DNA of 64,000 nt from Calamus simplicifolius. Taxonomy: Eukaryota > Streptophyta > Magnoliopsida > Arecales > Arecaceae. The DNA lies in contig UESW01003881.1 in assembly GCA_900491605.1 (NCBI GenBank), positions 1,809,865-1,873,864 of the forward strand. Reading direction: 5' to 3'. The notes beneath the pieces were generated by a model, which saw nothing but the letters and a program-made list of their open reading frames with translations, was not told the origin of the DNA and ran no database searches. A program made the position numbers and the translations under genes. Shown in pieces: positions 47,553-59,892 of this stretch (position 1 is its first letter; the number at the start of each line of letters is the position of its first letter).

Positions 47553-48655
47553 ATGGCGAGAGCGGTATGAGACCGTGTGACCCATTTGGAGGGGATTGTG
47601 GGAGATCCAAGAGATGGATCAACCATGGATTTGGTAGCTGTGTGCATGGAGTTGAGCATGCAGTTGACCGAGTTGCGGACTTCGCATAATCATCTGTTGA
47701 AGGCGCACGAGAGGCTGATTTGTGACCTCGAGCATTGGAATCTGCAACAACAGTGATCAGATCTGGCCATGGAGGAGAGATTGGAGCTTCGGATCCATGC
47801 TTTGCAGGAGGAGTTGATCCGACAAAAGCAGGAGGTGCGGAGTCCAGTCAACATGGTCGGTGCTCCGGCAAAGAAAGCGAAGGTCCGGGAGCCTAAGGCC
47901 TTCGGCAGAGTCAGGAGTGCGACAGAGGTTAAGAACTTCATATTAGATATGGAAGTTTACTTCCATGTGGCGAAAATCCCAGCACCCGATCAGGTTGATC
48001 GGGCCTCGATATATTTGGAGGGTAACGCCAAGCTCTGGTGGAGAACCAGGACGGCCGAGGATGACAGTGCAAGGCATCCCAGAATCGAGACATGGGAGAT
48101 CTTCAAGAGGGAACTGAAGGGTCAGTTCCTGCCGAGCAACGTAGGGTGGCTTGCTCAAGAGAATCTGCGGAAGCTGCGGCAGACAAGGAGCATCGGGAGT
48201 ACGAGGCGCAGTTCAGCAATCTACTTATGGAGGTGTCCAATATGTCCAAGGAAGATAAGCTCTTTAACTTCCTCGCGGGCCTACAGGGGTGGGCACAGGT
48301 TAAGCTTCGCAGGAAGGAGGTAAGGGATATTCCTTCAGCCTTCATAGCAGCAGAGGCGCTGGTGGACTTTCGTAGCAGTACAACTTCAGGTAGCGGTGGC
48401 CAAGGCAAGGGCAAGCGCAAGAGTGCGTCACCACCGCGGGGTCGAGCAAGCAAGAAGGAGGGCGTGTCAGCACATGTAGCAGCAAAACAAAAGGGACAGG
48501 CAAGATTCGCTGGATGCTTCATATGCGGAGGGCTGCATCTGGCACGAGAGTGTCCAAAGAAGGTGACAACTGCGGCTATCACCACCCAGGGGGATAGGGC
48601 ATCTGAGAGTTCAAAGGAGGAGCCAGTAGCAAGGATGGCCCTGCTACAGTCCTAT
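47553..48655 (+). pseudogene. Gag of gag-protease gypsy element
   Basis: Starts MARAV and a stop, then in the same frame DRVTHLEGIVGDPRDGSTMD. The longest intact parts are 47769-48130 (MEERLELRIHALQEELIRQK; KAFGRVRSATEVKNFILDME; LEGNAKLWWRTR) and, after a frameshift between 48130 and 48200, up to 48655 (EYEAQFSNLLMEVSNMSKED; ALVDFRSS). The C-terminal part is Lys/Ser/Gly-rich and has a zinc knuckle CFICGGLHLARECP of the CX2CX3HX4C form found in chromovirus-type Gag. A minus-strand copia LTR interrupts it at 48656; the continuation is at 56214. Confidence 0.85.
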
Positions 48656-48785
48656 TGTGAGAGTTAATCCCCGAGGCATGCATACAGCGGAAATTTAAAG
48701 ATTACATATTAATCTTTCTAACATGCATCAAGATCATATCTTTGCCTTAGATCGTTTGATCTAAGTATTGCCATAGATTCATGAT
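48656..48785 (-). mobile_element. Copia LTR end fragment
   Basis: Begins TGTGAGAGTTAATCCCCGAG like the full LTR at 54081 and follows it for about 130 bases (ATTACATATTAATCTTTCTA, GATCGTTTGATCTAAGTATT) with a short internal deletion, then changes abruptly to gypsy protease sequence. It should be the 3' end of the minus-strand copia insertion. Confidence 0.8.
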
Positions 48786-49393
48786 GTTACGTGAGGGCCT
48801 TTGTGGTCAACGGGAGGATGGTTCAGGCCTTGGAGATTCTGGCGCGCTACGGTTGATTTTGTGAGCCATAGGGTGGCGCGAGATTGGTGGAGGCATGCGC
48901 GCTTAATGCCCAGGCTTGTAGGGTAAAGCCTGTCAACTCTGAGGAGATGGTTTCTTTGGGCCAGGAAGAGGCCACATTGGAGGTGGGTTCTTGGACTGGG
49001 CGCTGCAGCATGATGGTCTTGCCGATCGACGACTACGACCTGATACTCGGGATGGATTTCTTCATCAAGAGCAAGGCCGTGGTCATACCTCATTGGAGGG
49101 GAATCATGATCTGGAGAGGTAGGCGTCCATACTTCGTTCCAGTGGAGGGATCACGTAGAACAGTGAAGAAACGGGACAAGGGAGTGCCACACTACCAGAC
49201 TTGAGGTCGCGCGGCAACCTCGCGCCTAGGCAACACATGGGAGAGCCTAGGCAGCAGAGGCTTGCGGCAGGAGGCGACAAGCGGGATGGCTTGGCGAGTG
49301 GGCTATCCGACCGAGGAGGCATCATGGGGGGCGCATGGCAGGTGTGCCGTGTTGGGACTCAGGAGAATTTTGGCCAAGATGGGCCAAGATGTG
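48786..49393 (+). pseudogene. Second, damaged copy of gypsy protease region
   Basis: Corresponds to about 56255-56850. The part NSEEMVSLGQEEATLEVGSW and YDLILGMDFFIKSKAVV is intact (frame 48884-49204), but the segment with the catalytic DSGA motif is scrambled to ALEILARYG and a stop. It lies between pieces of the copia element, in the same orientation as the copy at 56214, and replaces the copia 3' LTR body and RNase H. Confidence 0.8.
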
Positions 49394-52300
49394 GAATTCT
49401 CCATGCTAAACGCACTATGTCAATGTACGTAGATTGGGATAAACCAGCATCCTCTTAGATCTATCTCTATAGATCTTCATCCCGAGGAGGTATGATGCTT
49501 CTCCCAGATCTTTCATGCAGAATTGTGATGATAACCATGTCTTTATTCCTTGTAATGCAGGGACATCATTCCCGATTAAGAGAATGTCATCCACATCTAA
49601 TACAAGAAATACAATAACGTAACCGTTAGCCCATTTATAAATGCAAGGTTCTTCTTTATTCTTAATAAAGCCATAAGATTTGATCACTTTCTCAAATCAT
49701 ATGTTCCAACTCCTAGATGCTTGCTTAAGTCCATAAATAGACTTCTGTAGCCTGCACACTTTAGACTCGTCTTCAGATATAAAACCTTCAGGCTGTATCA
49801 TATACACTTGTTCTTCTAAATCACCATTTAGAAAAGCAGTTTTAACATCCATTTGCCAAATCTCATAATCTAAGTGTGCTGCTATAGCTAGCATAATTCG
49901 AATGGATTTCAGCATTGCCACAGGCGGAGTTGACGATACCCCTTGGCAACCAGACGTGCTTTACACGTCTGTGCCGCAGGGTTTTATCCCTTCGGATGCA
50001 ACTAATGTCCATACATTATTGTCCTTCATGGAATCAAGTTTGGATTTCATGGCATCAAGCCATTTATTAGAGTCAGGCATAGCATCCATATAGGTGATCG
50101 GATCCTCGTTGTTCCCAGGATCATGTTCTGGACCAAGAAACCTAAGTATCTGTCACTCTACAGATCGCCTTAATGGTGCATCCTAATCAACTCAGATTCT
50201 AAGGGTTCACTGGTTTGTGTTGTTCCTTCTACTTGATGAACTTCCTCAAGTTCAACATTAGAGCTATTTGTTCCTTCACTAAGGAACTCCTTTTCAAGAA
50301 AAATTGCTCTATTACTAATGAACAACTTTTGTTCTTCAGTATTGTAGAAGTAATATCCTTTAGTTTCTTTTGGATAGCCGATGAAAAAACATTTGTCAGA
50401 TTTGGGTTCAAGTTTATCTGATTTTGCACGTTTCACATAAGCTGGACACCCCCAGACTCTCAGATAGGTGATTACCGATTTATGTCCATACCACATCTCA
50501 TGTGGAGTTTTTGAAACAGACTTACTTAGAACCTTATTGAGAATATGACAAGCTGATTCTAATGCATATCCCCAAAAGGATATTGGCAAGCTTGCAAAAC
50601 CCATCATGGACCGAACCATATCTAACAGAGTTCGATTCCTCCTTTCCGACACCATTATGTTGTGGTGTTCCTGGAGGAGTCCATTGGGAGAGAATCCCAT
50701 TCTCCCTTAAATATGTCACAAAGTCATTGGAAAGGTATTCGCCTCCTCGATCTGATCGAAGGATCTTAATACATTTTCCTGTTTGTTTTTCTACTTCTTT
50801 ATGATATTATTTGAACATTTCAATGATTCAGATTTATGTCGCATAAGATAGACATAACCGAACCTAGAAAGGTCGTCTGTAAAAGTAATGAAGTAGTAAT
50901 ATCCACCTTTGGTATAAGTGCTCATTAGTCCACATACATCAGTATGTACTAGACTTAATAGCTCTTTAGCTCTTTCACCTTTTCTAGTAAAAGATGACTT
51001 GATCATTTACCAAGAAGATAGGATTCATAGGTAGTTAATGATTCACATCATCAACTTGAAGAATGCCCTCATGAGTTAACCTGTTTAATCTGTTCTTATT
51101 GATATGACCCAGCCGATGGTGCCAAAGATAAATGTCTGTGACATCAGTTGTTCTAGGGTGCTTACTTGATTTGTACTACTTTCATAGGCTGTGATAATAT
51201 ATAAATGCCATTAGATAAATGCCCAGTAATTACAGTGACTCCATTCATAATGATATTCAAAGTAACATCCTTTATTGAAATTTCATAATGACTTTTGGCT
51301 AGAAGGCCTACAGAAATTACGTTCAACAAGAATGTTGGGCAAAATGACAATCATTTAGTATAATGACATTTCTATTGAAAACTATTTCAAGAACTCCTAA
51401 TGCCAGAACTGTAACTAATCTTCCATCGCCGACATTAAGGAATCTTTCATTGTCCTCAAATCTTTAGTGACCCGTAGTCCCTGCAATGAATTGCAAATGT
51501 TAAAAGGACTCCCGGTATCCAATACCCAGGTCTGATTATCATATACAGAAAAATTACAAGGTGTTATCATATAAATACCTTGTTGAGCAACATCTTGCCC
51601 TTTTTCTTCTTCGGCCTGTTTGGATCAAGTGTGGCAATGTAAAGAGGACAGTTCCTCTTTCAGTGCCCTTGCATCTTGCAATGAAAGCATTCAGCTTAAC
51701 TTTTATCAACTTTCTTCTTCTGCATCTGACCACTTATAGATGTCCTAGCATGTTGCACCTTTTTCTTATTCTTTTTCTTCTTCCCTTTCCCAAAGGGTTG
51801 ACGCCCTACCTTAGATCGTTCAACCACATTAACCAAACCCTTAGAGAGCTAGTTATCCTTCTCAAAGTTCTGTAACAACCCCAACAAATCGTGGTAATTG
51901 ACTGCAGGCTTTGTCATTTGAAAATGAGTAAGGAAAGGTCGGAAGGATGGAGGCAAGGAATTCAGGATCACATCTTTTCCTAACTGCTCATGTAGGGGAA
52001 AGCCGAGCTTGCTTAGCAGTTCTATCTTCTCGATCATGTACAATACATGATTAGTGACAGGAGATCCATCCCTCATTCGAGCATTAAAAATAGCACAACT
52101 AGTCTTGTGCCTTTCAACGTCGTCAGGTGTGCCGAAAGATTCATTCAACGCTTGAATGATTTCTTCTGGCTGAGCATTCTTGAATCGGCGACCGAATTCA
52201 TTGTTCATTGCTGCTAGCATGATGCAACATACGCTAGTTCTATCATTGAGCCACTTCTGATAAGTGTTTTTCTCAGAACTTTGTGTGTTTGCATCAGGTA

Positions 52301-52442
52301 TCTTTGGTGCAGGATTATTAAGAATATATAGAACCCTCTCATGCTCAAGGACGATCTTAAGTTTTCTAAACCAGATATTGAAATTTGAACCATTCAACTT
52401 ATCACTTTCCTATAGAGACCTTAATGATAAATTAGTGGCCAT
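49394..52442 (-). pseudogene. Ty1/copia polyprotein, truncated and broken
   Basis: Reads leftward from an ATG at 52442 (MATNLSLRSL, then a stop). Gag (52397-51849) has LNGSNFNIWFRKLKIVLEHE and ILNSLPPSFRPFLTHFQMTK. A zinc knuckle CFHCKMQGH lies near 51670 and a protease site WVLDTGS near 51530. The pre-integrase segment WHHRLGHINKNRLNRLTHEG lies near 51100, and the integrase core and C terminus at 50804-50170 include MWYGHKSVITYLRVWGCPAY. Reverse transcriptase pieces at 49921-49697 (QMDVKTAFLNGDLEEQVYMI) and 49687-49415 (VLDVDDILLIGND, the YVDD-box equivalent). RNase H and the rest are missing. Multiple frame breaks make it inactive. Confidence 0.9.
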
Positions 52443-54080
52443 TTTCTTCATAAGGAAAAACTAAAGTTTATTAGTATATAAATTGATTCAGTCTAAAGAC
52501 TTGGACTTTAGTCTAAAATTCTTTCACTATTTATTTAAATTGGCAGCCTCTACACCCCAATTCGAAGAATTATTCTTAATTCTTTAGCGGGCACTAAGAT
52601 CTACATAGACTACATACAGGCCCAAGTGAAGCTTGGCCAACCCATATGCATCTAAGAGTAGGTTCAAAACCAATTATATTCTAAAATAATTCTTAGTGTT
52701 CAGTTTTGCCCCATGTACCTCTTCAGCAGGCATGGAGTGCCTCCACTGAAAGTTCTGGTTAGGTCCAACCATTAAATGATATAATCAGTGTAACCTATCA
52801 ATAGACAACCAAGCCCGAGTGAAGCTCGGCTCACCTGACTGTCTATTTAATAGTTACACTGACTTATCATATAATGAATGATAATTCCGATGGTTGACAA
52901 GCACCAGGCATGGAGTGCCTCTAATGATTATCAAGACATCGGACTCATTAACACCCACCTTAATGGGAGGCTATGATCTAGTTATCATATAACTATTTCA
53001 TTTTAGGGACCTAATAATTTTAGAGGATTTTATAATTTGAAGACAAATTGACTAATCAAGTTCTCTCACTAAATGTATGAAATGGGTAGAATAAAACAAG
53101 ATTAAGTCAGGTTAAGTGGCACCTAAATCAGTCAGACTGATTTCCTTACAGGCATAGGTCAACACGAATCAGGTAAATGATCTGAATCATAAATGGTTCA
53201 CCACATTGACCAGGTGAGTGATATCGATGGGAGGGATATGCCATTAACTCGTTAAAGATGCATCAATACGAGTAGCTCCCAATTAAAAACCATTCGATCA
53301 TTAATCCTAGAGCAACTTGCCAACTCACCTTGACATCATATGGTTAACCAATTCTGATTTGACCATCTAAGAGATTCATGCTCAACCACAGAGCCTAATC
53401 TACTTCCATTTGGTTTAATCAAAGAGAAGGACATGATCAACTACAACTATTGTTTGATTTAGAGCATTCTTAACCTAATCTAATTAGATTTGTTCAAATA
53501 CACTTTTAGTCCAGTTGATTTAAACCTTAGGGTCTAACCCTTTATGGACCTGATTTAGCTAACCTAAAAGATTAAATATATTTTATGTTTATATGTCATA
53601 TATTTCAATCAAGCATCACATGTATTATGTTACTACTCATAATTCCTATATTTAGATCATATCTAAAGAGATTATGAATTAACATTTGACATTCAAATTA
53701 GACTCTCATAAATATTTGTATGTTTCATAACATAGACATCATGCCATCATATCATATGTTTTATACTAAACATGCAAATATCATGCTTTTATACAACATC
53801 AATATGTATCAAATATAAACATCTTTTGAGAGTGCATGTAATCTATGTTTTGATGCATAAGCTCAATTTAAATTATCTTTGGATTGAGCATCAATGATAA
53901 AACAATAGCACGGCAATATGTCACAGAATACCTCATTGAATGTGTAATTTGGATTTTCAATCCATCTGTGACCATATAGCCTTGCGATTAGTTTTAGCCA
54001 TAATTACATAATTAATAAGAACATTAATTTACATGCAATAAATTAGATCAATAAGAAACCATTTCTCTGATACTATTTTT
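52443..54080 (-). mobile_element. Copia 5' leader and primer-site region
   Basis: Between the gag start and the LTR there is about 1.6 kb without a frame. Next to the LTR, the minus strand reads TAGTATCAGAGAAATGG, a mutated initiator tRNA-Met primer site. A GGCATGGAGTGCCTC-type short palindromic word occurs at about 52728 and 52908. Confidence 0.65.
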
Positions 54081-56213
54081 TGTGAGAGTTAATCCCGAAG
54101 GCATACATATTTTAAAATTTGATAACAATTATCAATGCGGAAATTTAAAGATTACATATTAATCTTTCTAACATGCATCAAGATTATATCTTTGCCTTAT
54201 ATTATAAGATCGTTTGATCTAAGTATTGCATATAAATTAAATAATTAAGATCATATCTTAATCTTCAAGATGAGAAGTCATACTACTCATCTTGAAGCCT
54301 GCCTTAAGATCTAAGGATCAAATCACTCACCTTAAGAACAGTAGGTAAATCCTTTGTGCTCTGCAGCCGTTCAATCGTCCGGCCTCTAGTATTGTCCACG
54401 CGAAGCCCCCGAATGATCGGATTCCTGGGAGTGCTAGCTCGCAGAAAAATAATTTTACTGATCTTGAATTCTTCCACTTGAATCTTCCTCCAAGATCCAC
54501 CAAGTTTTTGCTAACACTAAAATCACACCATAATTTTCTGTTCTAACTCTTAGAACTATAACACTTGGTTCTAACTGTTTAGAATTTTTTTATCTTTTTT
54601 GATCTTGTATTCTATTATCTGGTGAGGGATGTCCTCTATTTATAGTTTTATATTAGCCAACCTATTGAATTCTAACATTTAGAATTCTGCTGTTTTTGTG
54701 AAAACCAAAGAGATATGAAATTCACACACTTATCAATGCATGAAGAGTTGCATGGAGTGCTCTTCCAAAGAGGCACATTAATTCACACACTTGTCAATGC
54801 ATGGAGAGTTGTGTGGAGTGCTCTTCCAAAGAGGCACATTAATTCACACACTTGTCAATGCACGGAGAGTTGTGTGGAGTGCTCTTCCAAAGAGGCACCT
54901 TTTAGCAAAATTTATTTTTCTTGAACTTGGGAATCATTTGAAAAAGACTAAAAGTTATAAATTAAATTCTGCATGAGAATTTAATTTCTCATGAGATGAA
55001 ATTTTAGTTATCTCATCATGCGAGAAAACCTTTTTCACACATGGGGTTTGGATTTTTGGTTTTAAGCTAATTGGATTAAACCAATATAGATCATGGTCCT
55101 AGCCCAAATCAAATTTGGCTAATCCTGAATCTATTTAAATCAAAATCAAATCTAATTTCATATCAATATTTGAAATTGATTAGTCCTTCTAGTAGACTTA
55201 AACCAAATTGAATCTTATTCACTTGTACTTAATCCAATTGAGATAATTCAATCAATCAAATTGATTAATTAAATCATATACGGTTCTCAATCGTTGATCA
55301 GCAAATAGATCATCCTAGGAAACTTCTATGCGTGTGACTCTCTAGGTTCGAACCTAAGCCGGTAGCATAGAAACATTTTCTATACTAATCGATGTGCCCA
55401 TCTAGCAATGGAACCCGACATCCGGATAGGTCGAAGAGTTGCTGAGCAAACTCCAAGAACCCTAAGAAATAGTTACTGTATAATTTATCCTCTTGACCAT
55501 AAATGCTAAGGATGGCTTAAGAGCCTGTCAACTCTAAATAGCAAATTCATAAAGTGATTTCAATTTTAGTGATCATGTGACTTTCACATAAAGTGCCTTG
55601 GCCAAGGTCTTGCTAAATTGAAACACAAGCATTTCTCCTTTTAACGGGATAGGTCAAATTCCATCTTGATCCACAACTGACTACCACAAGTACTTGACTG
55701 CACCCAGTAACCTTTCATAGCTAGATTAGAAATCCAGGTGGTCCGGCACCTAAGTACAATGAGTTTCATGTAAGCCACTGGTTGTGATCTTCAGGTCTGA
55801 AGGATACTTATACCTATATCTTCTCGGATTAACTTTTGACAGTATAGTATCCGGAAATGAGTCATGTTCGGTGAAATGTACTCCTACACTTTCACTTGTA
55901 TGTCATACCAGTGTCTCTACACTCCTTGGTTAAGAGGATAACCAACAAATATGATATACAACGTCCTATAATTGATAGTACTATGGCCCTGTCATAGTAT
56001 ATCATTTGGTCGTGAACTCTTTTAAGGACCTTCAAAGATAAATCCTCCTTTATCGTAAGGAAGATCCTGATGGCTTCATTACTATTAGGAGTTTTAAGAA
56101 GATGTTCTTGTAATGAATAAACTACCAAATAACTTTTATTAATATATCAATTTATATACAATTTACATCAGCACAATCATCAAATGATTGGCTTTAGGAT
56201 ACAATTCCCAACA
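54081..56213 (-). mobile_element. Copia 5' LTR, minus orientation
   Basis: On the plus strand it begins TGTGAGAGTTAATCCCGAAG and ends ACAATTCCCAACA, a long (2.1 kb) LTR. On the minus strand a TATAAATA box lies at 54644-54637. It contains a 61-bp triplicated repeat. The gypsy sequence resumes at 56214. Confidence 0.8.
54718..54900 (+). repeat. 61-bp triplicated repeat in copia LTR
   Basis: TTCACACACTTGTCAATGCA followed by TGGAGTGCTCTTCCAAAGAG occurs at 54721, 54782 and 54843, three nearly perfect copies. Confidence 0.95.
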
Positions 56214-56647
56214 AGTCCATCAACACTTTGGCCAAGACAGAGCAACGCTAGAGTTTGATGTACGTGAGGGCTCGGGTCAACGGGAGGATGGTTCAGGCCT
56301 TGGTTGATTCCGGCGCGATGCATAATTTTGTGAGCCATAGGGTGGCGCGCATATTGGGGTTAGGCGCATTATCCCAGGCTTGTACGGTGAAGCCTGTCAA
56401 CTCTGAGGAGATGGAGTCTTTGGGCTAGGAAGAGGCCACATTGGAGGTAGGTTCTTGGACTGGGCGCTGCAGCATGATGGTCTTGCCGATCGACGACTAC
56501 GACCTGATACTCGGGATGGATTTCTTCATCAAGAGCAAGGTCGTGGTCATGCCTCATTGGAGGGGAATCATGATCTGGAGAGGTAGGCATCCATACTTCG
56601 TTCCAGTGGAGGGATCGCGTAGAACAGTGAAGAAACGGGACAAGTGA
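56214..56647 (+). pseudogene. Aspartic protease region of gag-protease gypsy element
   Basis: Continuation of the Gag interrupted at 48655. It reads VNGRMVQALVDSGAMHNFVS with the catalytic DSGA, then EATLEVGSWTGRCSMMVLPI, YDLILGMDFFIKSK and SRRTVKKRDK with a stop. One internal stop follows EEMESLG. This is a retropepsin-like protease (RVP_2 type) that would cleave the polyprotein. Instead of reverse transcriptase, about 300 bases of non-coding sequence and the 3' LTR follow. Confidence 0.85.
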
Positions 56648-56935
56648 GTGCCACACCACCAGACTTGAGGTCGCGCGGCAACCTCGCGCCTAGGCAACGC
56701 ATGGGAGAGCCTAGGCACAGAGGCTTGCGGCAAGAGGCGACAAGCGGGATGGCTTGGCGAGTGGGCTATCCGACCGAGGATGCATCATGGGGGGCGCATG
56801 GCAGGTGGCCGCGTTGGGACTCAGGAGAATTTTGGCCAGGAGGGCCAAGATGTGTAGCAACGAGGTGTGCCAGGAGGGCGCACGATGCAGCAACATGGAG
56901 CTTCTATATGACTCGACGAGGGTATCGAGATTCAT

Positions 56936-56948
56936 GAGGGGAGAGGAT
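56936..56948 (+). other. Polypurine tract of gag-protease element
   Basis: GAGGGGAGAGGAT lies immediately before the LTR start TGTCACGG. Confidence 0.7.
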
Positions 56949-58140
56949 TGTCACGGCCCAGCCCAGGCGGAGGACGCACGCACGTGCGGCCCAGCTGGGC
57001 GCAAGGCCCAGGCGGCCGCGCGGCCCAGCTGGACATGCGACCCAGACCGCCCAAGCTGACGCCTGCCAGGCTGGGCGCGGCTAGCCTGGCAGGTGGGGCT
57101 AGGCTGGTGTAACCAGCATGGCATGGCCGTTGGGCAGGCCCGCCTAGCTCGCCCAAAAGATAGGCCATCGTATTTTCTTAGAGTGGATTTGAGACGGTGG
57201 TTTGAGCTGAGATCTTAGCCTTTGATTGTTTCATCTAACGGCCAAGATGGAGTCCTATTTGGAGCGGGATTTTGGGCAGCGATATTTGGGATTATCCGCC
57301 ACCTTGCATATGGAGCACCGTATTTCTTTTAGGAGTCTTGGGCGGTGGATTGTGGAGAAATCTTAGCCCTCCATCTTTTTATCCAATGGCCAAGGGAATA
57401 ATGCACAAAAGGAGGAGTCTTTGGGCGGTGGCTTTTGGAGAGATTTTGGCCATCATCTTATCATCTAACGGCCAAGATTGAATCCTAATTGGCAAGGACT
57501 CTAAGGCGGTGAGAAGAGGTGGGCTTCGTACGTTTTCTACATAGCAAAGGACGCTGATTTGCAACTATAAAAGAGAGGGGGCAGCGGGTCCTCAAAGCAT
57601 CCAAGAGAAATCAAGAGAGCAGATCAAGAGATCAGATCAGAGAAGATCCGATCAAGGCATCTGAGAGGAGCTTGGGTGTGGCCAGCAGCGACCAGTGAAG
57701 GCGCGTGAGGTTGGCAAGCAACCTGATCAGTGGAGATCGATGTGCACAAGGGTCTAAGTCAGGCGGACTTAGTCATTGGAGGGATGTGGCCGAGACGCAC
57801 AGGCGGTGCGCACACGGGTGCGGGCATTCATGTCAGTTCTTATCGAGTGAGGTTGGGGCGGGCACTTTGTGTGATCTTTGTTAGGGACAGAGAGGAGTGT
57901 CTTTGTAGCCTTTGGGCAACCTCGTTATTTCCAAATTACTTAGCAAAGAGTTTTTGGTTGGGAAGGCTGTGCTTCCCATATATCGTCGTATTTGTCTGGA
58001 ACTTGTCTTTAGGGGTTTTATTTTATTATTGTGGGGTCTAGGCTCGTTAGGAGAGGGATCTTCTAATGCCATCATGAATAGATGCAAGGACCTAGTGGTC
58101 ATAGGAGCGCTTGCATGTGCCGATCGAAAGCTCGATAACA
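56949..58140 (+). mobile_element. 3' LTR of gag-protease gypsy element
   Basis: Starts TGTCACGGCCCAGCCCAGGC and ends CGAAAGCTCGATAACA. Apart from the MITE it parallels the 5' LTR throughout, including the GCTATAAAAGAGAGG-type TATA region (CTATAAAAGAG at about 57565; the 5' LTR has the same at about 46919). Confidence 0.85.
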
Positions 58141-58689
58141 TAACTCATCATCCCAAAAGCTTACAGCCCAACCCATTTCACTTGCTACAGTTGGCCACAA
58201 GGGCCATCATCGGCTTGCAGACTTCGGTAAGAACGGAGCTCAGGTGTCGTTCAATTCCCTACTTATTTTTTTCATTTCTTTTCTATCACCGCTTAATGCT
58301 TACATAAAAATTAAGATGGCATTAAAATATAAAGACGCATTGGGACTCAAAAACTCATGCAATCTGTTATGAATTAATCCTATCTTAGGATTCAGTTAAA
58401 TTCAATGCAATTCTATTAATAATATCAAATTGAGATGAATTTATGATGAAATTCATATGTTTGGAATAAATTTTTAAATATTAAAATTTAATTAAATTTT
58501 ATTATTCGAAATGGATCAAAATAAATTGAATTTATGTAAAGTTTTAATATTATTTTTCTACATAGTTATCTTATTTTAAGCTCTAAATTTATGTTTCATA
58601 ACATTAAAAATATATTTGTATATTAGAATGATAATTTCTTTAATTAAGTTCCAATATTGCCCCTCCATATGTCCCTTTTCCCTCATTAT
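58141..58689. other. Spacer right of the gypsy element
   Basis: AT-rich. No recognised gene. The short frame at its left has no known motif. Confidence 0.35.
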
Positions 58690-59830
58690 CCTTCTAGTCA
58701 ACTCATCTACAACTCAACTCAACTCATCTAAGTCTTTTCCCAACTACATGGGGTCAACTTTATGAATCTGCTTCCTCCGCTCTACTCTATTTAAAACTAA
58801 GTCAACATTCAAATTATAAATAGTTATATTTTTTTTAATTATTTTTGTCCATGTTAGTTTTGATCTACCTCCACCTCTATCCTTATCATGGATTATTAAA
58901 AGATCACTCTTTCTAACTGGAGCATCTAAAGGACTTCGTTGTATATATTCAAATGACCGTAATCAATTTTCTCTTATTTTATCTTCAATTGAGGCTACTC
59001 CTATCATTTCTCTTATATGTTTATTTCTAATTCTATCTTTTAAAGTTTTACCACATATTTATCTTAACATACACATTTCTATTATAATTAATTTATACAC
59101 ATGTTGTTTCAGTATTGTCCAACACTCTATTCCATATAACATAGCTGGCCTAATAGCGATTTTATATAATTTTTTTTCAATTTTAATAGGATACATCATC
59201 ATACAATACTCCCGAAGCACTCCTCCACTTAATCCATCCCACTTTAACTCTATGATTCATATCTTCACCTTCTTACTGGATAATTAATCCTAAATACTTA
59301 AATTTTTTACTCTTTTGTATCTCTTGGCTTGCAATATTCACTGTTTCTTCATTTGTATTTCTACTCCTACTAAAATTATATTTCATATATTCAGTTTTAG
59401 TTCTACTAATCTTAAAACCTTTAGATTCTAAAGCCTCTCCAAATCTCTAACTTAGTATTTACTTCATATTTCGTTTCATCAATCAACAATCGACACTATA
59501 TCATTTACAAATAACATACACCATATGATATCATTTTAAATATGTTTGGTTTATTCATCCATAATTAATAAAAAAGATATAGACTTGCAAATCCTTGATG
59601 TAAACCTACAGTAATTAAAAACTCACTAGTTTCTCCTATTACTTTTATCAATAGTTATTGATCTATCATATATATTTTTTCAATTTTATATACCTTTTTG
59701 GTAACTCCTTTTTTTCTTTAAAATTTACCATATTATTTCTCTAGGTACTCTATCATATGCTTTCTCTAAATCAATAAAGATTATATAAAGATTTTTTTCT
59801 CATTATTTTTTATAAATATAAAATAAATAT
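58690..59830 (-). pseudogene. RTE-type LINE relic with reverse-transcriptase motifs
   Basis: On the minus strand, 59790-59731 reads FIDLEKAYDRVPREIIW, the conserved RTE reverse-transcriptase block, followed by a stop. Near 59517-59491 LFVNDIV stands where FADDI/V is expected. KTEYMKYNF and KFKYLG-like words follow, and the 3' end has AGTTGGGAAAAGACTTAGAT and TGAGTTGAGTTGAGTTG. Stops and frameshifts are frequent and the 5' part is absent. It matches the 3' tail at 24475-24635. Confidence 0.75.
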
Positions 59831-59892
59831 TAAAAAAATGCTACAACAAATGCTACTGGCTAAAATAAATTAAAAGGTACCATAGGATCAAC

